From CAZTBB01 sp964611755 (GTDB taxonomy: Bacteria; Pseudomonadota; Alphaproteobacteria; Micavibrionales; Micavibrionaceae), in assembly GCA_964611755.1 (NCBI GenBank), contig CAZTBB010000054.1, forward strand, positions 1 to 12,868: a stretch of 12,868 nucleotides of DNA. Direction: 5' to 3'. Every line of letters starts with the position of its first letter. Within the stretch, counting starts at the first letter, position 1. The translations under genes were made by a program, and so were the position numbers. A model generated the notes under the pieces. It was not told where the DNA came from and searched no databases. It saw only the letters and a list, made by a program, of their open reading frames with translations. Below are positions 1 to 5,713 of the stretch, piece by piece.

Positions 1-1
1 A

Positions 2-46
2 CTCAAGAAGTTAGCGGCAAAAGTTAAAGAGGTTTTGGACGCTTAA
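2..46 (+). CDS. C-terminal end of an upstream gene, possibly the receiver domain of a CckA-type hybrid kinase
   Basis: Only the last 14 codons are in the window. They read LKKLAAKVKEVLDA and end in TAA at 44-46. This is an amphipathic, lysine-rich helix of the kind that closes a response-regulator receiver domain, where a conserved Lys-Pro is followed by a last helix such as LxxKVxEVL. CckA-type kinases lie close to recA in some alphaproteobacteria (from memory), which fits. The identification is an inference from 14 residues and could be wrong. That this is the end of a coding frame is more secure, because the other two forward frames give no sensible peptide. Confidence 0.4.
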   Translation, partial: LKKLAAKVKEVLDA

Positions 47-56
47 ATAACTGCCT

Positions 57-71
57 GTTCTTTTTTTGTTC
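57..71 (+). promoter_or_regulatory. LexA operator (alphaproteobacterial SOS box) of recA
   Basis: GTTC at 57-60 and GTTC at 68-71 are separated by exactly seven T residues, giving the direct-repeat form GTTC-N7-GTTC. Alphaproteobacterial LexA binds this, in contrast to the palindromic CTG-N10-CAG box of enterics. It ends 7 bases before the predicted -35 element of recA, so LexA bound here would obstruct RNA polymerase. The match is read directly. LexA control is inferred from the motif and its position. Confidence 0.85.
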
Positions 72-78
72 TTTTTTG

Positions 79-107
79 TTGACGTGAGAACAAACTGTGT
101 ACATACT
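79..107 (+). promoter_or_regulatory. recA promoter (sigma-70 type)
   Basis: A -35 element TTGACG (79-84, five of six consensus bases) and a -10 element CATACT (102-107, four of six) are separated by 17 bases. The predicted transcript would begin near 114 and leave an untranslated leader of about 70 bases before the ATG at 185. The SOS box lies immediately upstream. No transcription start has been measured. Confidence 0.55.
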
Positions 108-184
108 TGTGAGTAAGACAAATCACAAGGGCTATAAAGTTTGCATCACCTATGCTTATGTGCCAGTAAAGAAGGAGAGAAAAA

Positions 185-1315
185 ATGAGTGTAACTGCTT
201 TGAAAAAGAAGGATGATATGAGTACAAATACGGCTGAAAAGCAAAAAGCATTGGACGCGGCCCTCACACAAATTGAAAGAGCCTTTGGTAAAGGCTCGAT
301 TATGAAGTTGAATGGCGAGCAAAACCCCATTCAGGTTGAGGCGATCTCTACAGGCTCGATCGGGCTGGATATTGGCCTTGGCATTGGCGGCTTACCACGG
401 GGACGTATTACTGAAATTTATGGCCCGGAAAGTTCCGGTAAAACAACCCTGGCATTGCATGTTATTGCCGAGGCGCAAAAGGCTGGCGGAACATGTGCCA
501 TTGTTGATGCGGAACATGCACTTGATCCAAGCTATGCTAAAAAATTAGGGGTGGATGTTGATAATCTTTTGATCTCCCAGCCTGATGCGGGTGAGCAAGC
601 TTTGGAAATTGCCGACACGCTTGTGCGCTCTGGTGCTGTTGATGTGTTGGTTGTTGACTCGGTTGCGGCCCTTGTACCTCGTGCGGAATTGGAGGGCGAG
701 ATGGGGGATACCCATGTCGGTCTTCAGGCACGCTTGATGTCACAGGCATTGCGTAAGATTACAGGGTCTATTTCACGCTCAAATTGCGTGGTGATCTTTA
801 TTAACCAGATCCGCATGAAGATTGGTGTGATGTTTGGGTCACCCGAGACGACGACAGGCGGAAATGCGTTGAAGTTCTATTCCTCTGTGCGTCTTGATAT
901 TCGCCGTATCGGTTCCATTAAAAACCGTGATGAAGTGGTTGGAAATCAGACCCGTGTGAAGGTGGTGAAAAATAAAATGGCACCTCCATTCCGCCAAATC
1001 GAATTTGATATTATGTATGGTGAGGGTGTCTCTAAAATGGGTGAACTGCTTGACCTCGGTGTCTCCGGTAATCTGGTGGAAAAATCAGGGGCATGGTTTT
1101 CCTATGATGGTCAGCGTATTGGTCAGGGGCGAGAAAATTCAAAAATATTCTTAATGGAAAATAAGGATGTTGCCGAGAAGCTTGAAAATCAGATAAGGGC
1201 CAATGCAGGGCTTGTTGCTGATGCGATGTTGGTTGGTCCGGAAAGTGATGATAATGATGGGCCTGTTTTGGAAGAGGTCCCCAAAGAAACATCTGAAGAG
1301 GCAGATAAAGAATAA
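185..1315 (+). CDS. recA: recombinase RecA
   Basis: RecA is the cytoplasmic ATP-dependent strand-exchange protein of homologous recombination. As a filament on single-stranded DNA it also triggers LexA self-cleavage. The 376-residue protein shows the Walker A motif GPESSGKT (80-87), the VDAEHALDP segment with the catalytic Glu at 110, the Walker B strand VDVLVVDS (152-159), and the DNA-binding loop L2 with NQIRMKIG and ETTTGGNALKFY (207-232). The acidic tail (354-376) is the usual disordered RecA C-terminus. The start at 185 has a strong AAGGAG (172-177) seven bases upstream. A second in-frame ATG at 218 has its own AAGGA and would remove 11 residues without touching the core. The gene is monocistronic, with an SOS box and promoter in front and a terminator behind. 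Length and motifs are normal for the family. Confidence 0.98.
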   Translation: MSVTALKKKDDMSTNTAEKQKALDAALTQIERAFGKGSIMKLNGEQNPIQVEAISTGSIGLDIGLGIGGLPRGRITEIYGPESSGKTTLALHVIAEAQKAGGTCAIVDAEHALDPSYAKKLGVDVDNLLISQPDAGEQALEIADTLVRSGAVDVLVVDSVAALVPRAELEGEMGDTHVGLQARLMSQALRKITGSISRSNCVVIFINQIRMKIGVMFGSPETTTGGNALKFYSSVRLDIRRIGSIKNRDEVVGNQTRVKVVKNKMAPPFRQIEFDIMYGEGVSKMGELLDLGVSGNLVEKSGAWFSYDGQRIGQGRENSKIFLMENKDVAEKLENQIRANAGLVADAMLVGPESDDNDGPVLEEVPKETSEEADKE

Positions 1316-1346
1316 GCCATAAAAGACTTGAACGTTTTTTCAGGAG

Positions 1347-1378
1347 AAAGCCTTCATACGTGTTATGAAGGCTTTTTT
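1347..1378 (+). terminator. Rho-independent terminator of recA
   Basis: A perfect 12-bp stem, AAAGCCTTCATA (1347-1358) pairing with TATGAAGGCTTT (1364-1375), encloses a 5-base loop and runs into six T residues (1373-1378). It begins 31 bases after the recA stop. On the minus strand the hairpin also lies downstream of smpB, but no clean T-tract follows it there. It is therefore mainly a recA terminator and may only block read-through from the convergent smpB. Confidence 0.9.
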
Positions 1379-1420
1379 GATATGTGGCTTAAGCCTAAAC
1401 CGGTCGGGGGCGTTTCGGGG

Positions 1421-1921
1421 TTAGCCGTTATTATGATCTTTCAGCACGCGCTGTTTTTCGCGGCCCCAATCACGATCTTTCATTGTCTCACGCTTATCAT
1501 ATTGCTTCTTCCCTTTGGCTAGGGCGATCTCCAATTTGGCTAGGCCGCGTGAATCAAAATAAAGTTTTACGGGAACGATTGTATAGCCGGCTTTATTCAC
1601 GGCGCCCATGAGTTTATCAATCTCACGCTTTTTAAGAAGGAGTTTTCTGGCACGTTTAGGATCATGCTGTAAATGGGGGCCTGCCTGTTTGTATTCTGGG
1701 ATGTGTGCATTTAAGAGATATAACGCACCGCCTTGCACAATAATATGGCTTTCTTTCAGGGCACATTGCCCCATGCGCAATGATTTTACTTCGGTTCCTT
1801 TGAGGGCTATTCCTGCTTCAAAGGTTTCTTCCAGTGCATAATCAAAGCGCGCGCGCTTGTTATCAGCAACGGTTTGGCTGGTTGATATAAGGCCGGTTTT
1901 TTTATCTTTTTTCTTGGCCAT
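1421..1921 (-). CDS. smpB: SsrA-binding protein SmpB
   Basis: SmpB binds the tRNA-like domain of tmRNA and escorts it into stalled ribosomes, so that the trapped peptide is tagged for degradation and the ribosome is released. The 166-residue length is typical. Family signatures are present: NKRARFDY (21-28), KGTEVKSLR (41-49), NAHIPEY (71-77), and PVKLYFDSRGLAKLEIALAKG (117-137). A basic C-terminal tail (138-158) fits its role of probing the mRNA channel and ends in the expected DWGREKQR region. The start lies 26 bases after the dapA stop on the same strand, so the two are probably cotranscribed. The Shine-Dalgarno is poor: AGGA sits only two bases before the ATG, suggesting partial dependence on translation of dapA. 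The tmRNA gene itself is not in this window. Confidence 0.96.
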   Translation of the reverse strand: MAKKKDKKTGLISTSQTVADNKRARFDYALEETFEAGIALKGTEVKSLRMGQCALKESHIIVQGGALYLLNAHIPEYKQAGPHLQHDPKRARKLLLKKREIDKLMGAVNKAGYTIVPVKLYFDSRGLAKLEIALAKGKKQYDKRETMKDRDWGREKQRVLKDHNNG

Positions 1922-1947
1922 AATCCTAGTACGCGGCTTTCTATTCT

Positions 1948-2847
1948 TTAAGCGCCCACCGCTTTGAGTCCATTGGAAGAAATACCCGCATATGCCATAG
2001 CAGCATCAACTTTTTCGCGCGCGGCTCTGGAGGCGGCTTGTAAAGGCAGCCGGACTTCATCGGAGCAGAGGCCAAGTTGTTGGGCTGCATATTTGACGGG
2101 CGCCGGTGAGCTCTCACAGAATAAATCTTCGGATAATGGGCCGAGTAAATCACGAATGCGGAAAGCTTCTCTGTAATCTTCGGCTTGCCATGCGTTGTGA
2201 AGGGCTGCCGATAAGGCGGGGGCAATGTTAGCGACAACAGAAATGCAGCCAACGCCGCCCTGAGCAAGAAAGGCGGTGACAGTAGCATCTTCGCCGGAAA
2301 GTTGACAAAAGTCAGTGCCACAGAGCCTTGCCGTTTCTAATGGGCGGGCAAGATCGGCCGTAGCATCTTTAACCCCTATAATATTTTTAAGCTTTGCGAG
2401 CTCGGCCATAGTATCGGAAGCCATATCAACAATAGAGCGGCCGGGAATGTTGTAGAGGATAATCGGCAAATCTACAGAATCATGGATGGCGGTGAAATGG
2501 GCAAGCATTCCATCTTGAGTAGGTTTATTGTAATAAGGCGTCACGATAAGGGCGGCATCCGCGCCGTCTTCTTTCGCGTATTGTGTCAGCTCAATGGCTT
2601 CTGCAGTGGAGTTTGAGCCGGTTCCTGCAATTACTGGAATTCTTTGCTTGACGATTTCGACACATCTCTTAACTATCTGTCTATGTTCTTCGTGCGACAA
2701 AGTTGGAGATTCACCCGTAGTGCCACATGGAACAAGGCCGTGAGAGCCTTGTTCTATTTGCCATTCCACAAAATTATCAAAAGCGGGCCAATCAATTTCG
2801 CCATTCTTAAATGGTGTGATCAGAGCCGGTATCGAGCCTTTAAACAT
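1948..2847 (-). CDS. dapA: 4-hydroxy-tetrahydrodipicolinate synthase DapA
   Basis: DapA condenses pyruvate with aspartate semialdehyde in the first committed step to diaminopimelate and lysine, feeding both protein and peptidoglycan synthesis. The 299-residue TIM-barrel protein has the pyruvate-binding GTTGES motif (42-47), VTPYYNKP (102-109) with the active-site Tyr, LYNIPGR (131-137) with Tyr132 and Arg137, and the Schiff-base lysine Lys160 in IIGVKDAT. These positions are one residue below the E. coli numbering, consistent with a one-residue gap. The start is well supported by AAAGGAG (complement of 2858-2864) ten bases before the ATG. It is the first gene of a dapA-smpB pair and is divergent from the transglycosylase gene. 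The link to cell-wall precursor supply beside a cell-wall hydrolase is suggestive only. Confidence 0.97.
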   Translation of the reverse strand: MFKGSIPALITPFKNGEIDWPAFDNFVEWQIEQGSHGLVPCGTTGESPTLSHEEHRQIVKRCVEIVKQRIPVIAGTGSNSTAEAIELTQYAKEDGADAALIVTPYYNKPTQDGMLAHFTAIHDSVDLPIILYNIPGRSIVDMASDTMAELAKLKNIIGVKDATADLARPLETARLCGTDFCQLSGEDATVTAFLAQGGVGCISVVANIAPALSAALHNAWQAEDYREAFRIRDLLGPLSEDLFCESSPAPVKYAAQQLGLCSDEVRLPLQAASRAAREKVDAAMAYAGISSNGLKAVGA

Positions 2848-4851
2848 GTTTTACAATCTCCTTTAAAAAGTTCGGCTAATGTATCTTGTCCGCAGCGTGA
2901 ATGCAAGAAAGCTGCGCTGTTTTTCATTGTTCTGGCGATTTTTTCTCTGTGGGGATCGTATGGTGCATATGCCAGTGCCGAGACAGATCTTTTAAGGCTT
3001 GCTGAAAAACGAAAATGGGAGAAGGCAGCATCGCTGGCCAAAACGGTGAAAGACCCCTTGGCGCTAAAGATTTATGACTGGATGTCGTTTAAATGGAACG
3101 AGCAGGATGAGCGGCATATCAAATTATCGCGTTTTATCCGCAATAACCCGGATTGGCCGCATCAAATATCATTGCGTAAGGCATTTGAAGACATGAAGCG
3201 TGCGGATATGGATCATCAGGAAATAGTGGCATGGTTTGATGATTTTAAACCTTTATCAGCGACAGCAGCCCAGGATTATATCGATGCCTTACTTGTTGCC
3301 GGGCGTAAGGATAAGGTGAGTCGCTATCTGGATGAATGGTGGGGTGAAACGCTTATAGCGCGGAATGATCAGCGCGAGATTTTTCGAAAATATGGGCGGT
3401 ATATTAGCCGCAGCGCTCATGAAAAGCGGTTTAATACATTGTTGCATGCGCGGCAATACACGAATGCACGGGCAATGGCGGGGGTCCTTGGCAAAGGCTA
3501 TGCTGAATTGGCCGAGGCGCGCATTGCACTGGCTGAGAATAAAATCGGGGTGAATGCCCTTATTGATAAAGTTCCTGCATCGCTGCAGGGTGATGCGGGG
3601 TTTTTATATGAGAGGCTGCGCTGGCGCAGAAAGAAAGATCTGGATTTTAGGGCGATAGAAATTTTGGACCAGCAACCTGCAATTGGACAGTTAAGCAATC
3701 CGCAGGATTGGTGGCGAGAGCGCCATATTATTATTCGCCGCATGATTGAACAGGGGCGTGTAAAAACAGCCTATATGCTAGCCTCGCAGCATAAACAAAA
3801 AGAAGGGTTTTCTTATGCTCAGGCGGAATGGCTGGCTGGCTGGCTGGCTTTGCGTCACACGAAAGATGCGATTGCCGCGCTGGAGCATTTTCAGAATTTA
3901 TATAAATCGGTAAAAACACCAATATCTCTGGGGCGTGCCGCGTATTGGGCCGGCCGTTCAGCGGAGCAGTTGGGACGGAAAGACCTGGCTGAAAAATGGT
4001 ATGCTTATGGCGCGCAGTTCCAGACATCATTCTATGGGCAGCTCTCCGTCCAGCGTTTGCGCCTCGATATGGCATTGCCCAATCAACCACCGCCCGTTTT
4101 AACCGCATCTCAAAGGAAAGCCTTCGAAAAAGACGAATTAATAAATGCTGTGCAGTTATTGGCTCAAGCCGGCTTGGATGATGAGGTGAGCGCTTTCTTG
4201 AAAGCGTTCACGAATAAGCATGATAGCGGTATTGCCTATCGGTTTGCTGCAGATCTCGCCAGTGATCTGGATTATAAATTTGATGCTATCGAGATTTCCA
4301 AGCAAGCCACGAAGAAAGGCTTCTTTTTAACCGCGCAGGCTTATCCCACAATTGTGGGATTGCTCGGTGATGTAGATGATCTGGAATGGGCTTTGGTGCA
4401 TGGTCTGATCCGACAGGAAAGTGCCTTTGATAAAAAGGCAAAAAGCCCGGTCGGCGCGCTTGGTTTGATGCAACTCATGCCTGCAACGGCGCGTTATCTG
4501 TCAAAGAAGCATGGTCTCTCGCATCGTACGGAATGGCTGACGCAGCGGCCATCGCATAATGTGCGTCTGGGCACGTTGTATTTAAAGCAAATGCTGGAGC
4601 GTTACAACGGGTCCTATCCCATGGCTATAGCAGCATATAATGCAGGGCCAAGCCGTGTTGATCGTTGGGTGGTTGAATATGGTGATCCAAGAACAGGGCA
4701 AATTGACATGTTGGATTGGATAGAAAGTCTTCCGATTTATGAAACCCGCAATTATATTCAAAGGGTCATAGAAGCAACACATATTTATCGATTGCGGTTA
4801 TCCGGTAAACAAAAACAAGGGTTGCAACCGATAATTGTTGCTTTGAATTGA
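2683..4851 (+). CDS. slt: soluble lytic murein transglycosylase (start uncertain)
   Basis: Slt-type enzymes are periplasmic and cleave the MurNAc-GlcNAc bond of peptidoglycan, forming 1,6-anhydromuropeptides. Numbered from the first in-frame ATG (2683), a signal peptide core (77-91) ends in an ASA cleavage site near 99. A long helical, repeat-rich region (about 100-560) resembles the Slt ring domain. The catalytic domain (567-710) has the catalytic Glu579 in IRQESAFD, GLMQLMPATA (594-603) and AYNAGP (651-656). The start is not settled. No ATG, GTG or TTG occurs in frame between 2848 and the signal peptide, so any standard start (TTG 2644, ATG 2683, GTG 2740) lies inside dapA on the opposite strand. 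None has a good Shine-Dalgarno, and each adds an unusually long stretch before the signal peptide. Enzyme identity is secure; the first ~75 residues as given are doubtful. Confidence 0.9.
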   Translation: MFFVRQSWRFTRSATWNKAVRALFYLPFHKIIKSGPINFAILKWCDQSRYRAFKHVLQSPLKSSANVSCPQRECKKAALFFIVLAIFSLWGSYGAYASAETDLLRLAEKRKWEKAASLAKTVKDPLALKIYDWMSFKWNEQDERHIKLSRFIRNNPDWPHQISLRKAFEDMKRADMDHQEIVAWFDDFKPLSATAAQDYIDALLVAGRKDKVSRYLDEWWGETLIARNDQREIFRKYGRYISRSAHEKRFNTLLHARQYTNARAMAGVLGKGYAELAEARIALAENKIGVNALIDKVPASLQGDAGFLYERLRWRRKKDLDFRAIEILDQQPAIGQLSNPQDWWRERHIIIRRMIEQGRVKTAYMLASQHKQKEGFSYAQAEWLAGWLALRHTKDAIAALEHFQNLYKSVKTPISLGRAAYWAGRSAEQLGRKDLAEKWYAYGAQFQTSFYGQLSVQRLRLDMALPNQPPPVLTASQRKAFEKDELINAVQLLAQAGLDDEVSAFLKAFTNKHDSGIAYRFAADLASDLDYKFDAIEISKQATKKGFFLTAQAYPTIVGLLGDVDDLEWALVHGLIRQESAFDKKAKSPVGALGLMQLMPATARYLSKKHGLSHRTEWLTQRPSHNVRLGTLYLKQMLERYNGSYPMAIAAYNAGPSRVDRWVVEYGDPRTGQIDMLDWIESLPIYETRNYIQRVIEATHIYRLRLSGKQKQGLQPIIVALN
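2858..2864 (-). promoter_or_regulatory. dapA ribosome-binding site
   Basis: CTCCTTT on the plus strand reads AAAGGAG on the minus strand, ten bases before the dapA ATG. It fixes the dapA start at 2847. It also shows that this short inter-start region carries dapA translation signals, leaving very little space for signals of the divergent transglycosylase gene. Confidence 0.75.
2878..2906 (-). promoter_or_regulatory. Possible dapA-smpB promoter
   Basis: Read on the minus strand, TTGCAT (complement of 2901-2906) and TACATT (complement of 2878-2883) are separated by 17 bases. They match three and four of the six consensus positions. The predicted start would leave a leader of roughly 20-25 bases containing the dapA ribosome-binding site, which is a sensible arrangement. 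The promoter would lie inside the reading frame of the divergent transglycosylase. The elements are weak, so this is tentative. Confidence 0.35.
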
Positions 4852-4858
4852 TCGCCAG

Positions 4859-4892
4859 ATGCGTTGTTTATGCGTTTTAAGCATACATGCGT
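4859..4892 (+). repeat. Three direct copies of ATGCGT between slt and the response regulator gene
   Basis: ATGCGT occurs at 4859-4864, 4870-4875 and 4887-4892. The first two extend to ATGCGTT and lie 11 bases apart, about one helical turn; the third is 17 bases further. They begin just after the slt stop codon and lie roughly 60-90 bases upstream of the AT-rich candidate promoter of the response regulator. That is a plausible place for activator binding. The repeats are read directly; a regulatory role is a guess. Confidence 0.4.
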
Positions 4893-4894
4893 GC

Positions 4895-4925
4895 CCTAAG
4901 ACTTGAAAAATGCTTAGGTTTTTTT
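4895..4925 (+). terminator. Possible weak terminator of slt
   Basis: CCTAAG (4895-4900) can pair with CTTAGG (4913-4918) around a 12-base loop and is followed directly by seven T residues (4919-4925). The 6-bp stem is short and the loop long, so efficiency is probably modest. A rival stem, TAAGCAT (4878-4884) with ATGCTTA (4910-4916), uses part of the same downstream arm and cannot form at the same time. Confidence 0.45.
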
Positions 4926-4954
4926 AAGATTTTTCTCTTATTATATGATATAAA
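4924..4954 (+). promoter_or_regulatory. Possible promoter of the two-component genes
   Basis: TATAAA at 4949-4954 matches the -10 consensus at five of six positions and sits in a very AT-rich block. The best upstream partner is TTAAGA (4924-4929), with a long 19-base spacer, so the -35 is poor. This would suit a promoter needing an activator. The Shine-Dalgarno GGGGA (4975-4979) lies 10 bases before the ATG at 4990. Confidence 0.3.
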
Positions 4955-4989
4955 GTATACAAACTTTTGATCGTGGGGACAAAAGCACA

Positions 4990-5658
4990 ATGAAACTAAT
5001 ACTTGCAGATGATCATGCTCTTTTTAGGGACACGTTGCTCCACTATCTGGAGCGGGCGAAACCTGAAGCCGAAGTGAAGCTCGCGCGTGACTTTGATGAG
5101 GTAACGGAACTGCTTTTGAATGATCCTGATCAATCCCTTGTTTTGCTGGATTATAGAATGCCGGGCATGAACGGTCTGGATGGTTTGCGCCATATTCGTG
5201 AAAAATACCCCGATATTTTGGTGGCATTGATGTCGGGTGTGGCCGAGGCCCCTGATGTAAAAAATGCGATTGAGCTTGGTGCCGCCGGGTATTTCCCCAA
5301 AACAATGTCGGGTAAATCTCTTCTGAATGGAATTGAATTGGTTCTAAGCGGTGAGCGCTTTATGCCTCTTGACCAGAATGGCTCCAAGATTATGCCGTCT
5401 TATTATGGTGATGATAAAGATGGGGGGCAGGGAAATGCCATACATTCTGCCGGAAGTGCGGAGGACTATGATTTAACGCCGCGAGAGCTGGATGTGCTCA
5501 AACATCTGGCGGATGGTGAGGCCAATAAGGAAATCGCAAACAGGCTTGGCCTTCAGGTGGTCACCGTGAAGCTGCATGTGCGTGGTATTTGCCGCAAATT
5601 GGGCGTACAAAATAGAACACAAGCTGCCTTGAAGGCAAAAGAAGCTTGCATCGTTTAG
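4990..5658 (+). CDS. NarL/FixJ-family response regulator with LuxR-type DNA-binding domain
   Basis: This 222-residue cytoplasmic protein has an N-terminal receiver (1 to about 120) and a C-terminal LuxR-type helix-turn-helix (about 162-213). The receiver shows the acidic pair Asp7-Asp8, the phospho-acceptor Asp54 in LLDYRMPGMNG, Ser82 in the switch position and Lys104 in FPKT, so it should be phosphorylatable. The output domain has LTPRELDVLKHLADG (162-176) and the recognition-helix region with NKEIANRLGL. The linker (about 132-160) is longer and more glycine- and acid-rich than usual. It is followed after 55 bases by a hybrid histidine kinase on the same strand, its likely partner. Its targets cannot be told from sequence. 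Phosphorylation and transcription control are family knowledge; the pairing is inferred from adjacency. Confidence 0.92.
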   Translation: MKLILADDHALFRDTLLHYLERAKPEAEVKLARDFDEVTELLLNDPDQSLVLLDYRMPGMNGLDGLRHIREKYPDILVALMSGVAEAPDVKNAIELGAAGYFPKTMSGKSLLNGIELVLSGERFMPLDQNGSKIMPSYYGDDKDGGQGNAIHSAGSAEDYDLTPRELDVLKHLADGEANKEIANRLGLQVVTVKLHVRGICRKLGVQNRTQAALKAKEACIV

Positions 5659-5713
5659 CTCTTAATACGACAATAAATCCGTAAATGAACCCCTGCATCT
5701 GAGAAAGCATGTG

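Noticed and set aside
43..330. Minus-strand open frame of 95 codons across the recA promoter
   Set aside because: It runs antisense through the SOS box, promoter and recA start, has no Shine-Dalgarno and no recognisable domain.
1386..1395. GGCTTAAGCC palindrome between recA and smpB
   Set aside because: A lone 10-base palindrome downstream of two convergent genes, with no promoter nearby to regulate.
1941..2321. Second minus-strand open frame inside dapA
   Set aside because: Out-of-frame shadow of dapA, proline- and leucine-rich in the way alternate frames are, with no family signature.
2879..2995. Small plus-strand frame starting MYLVRSVNARK
   Set aside because: As a separate gene it ends after 38 codons with no plausible product. 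It is considered only as a possible lost true start of slt.
3731..4108. Minus-strand 125-codon frame inside the transglycosylase gene
   Set aside because: Antisense to a well-supported coding region, with no start signal and no recognisable motif.
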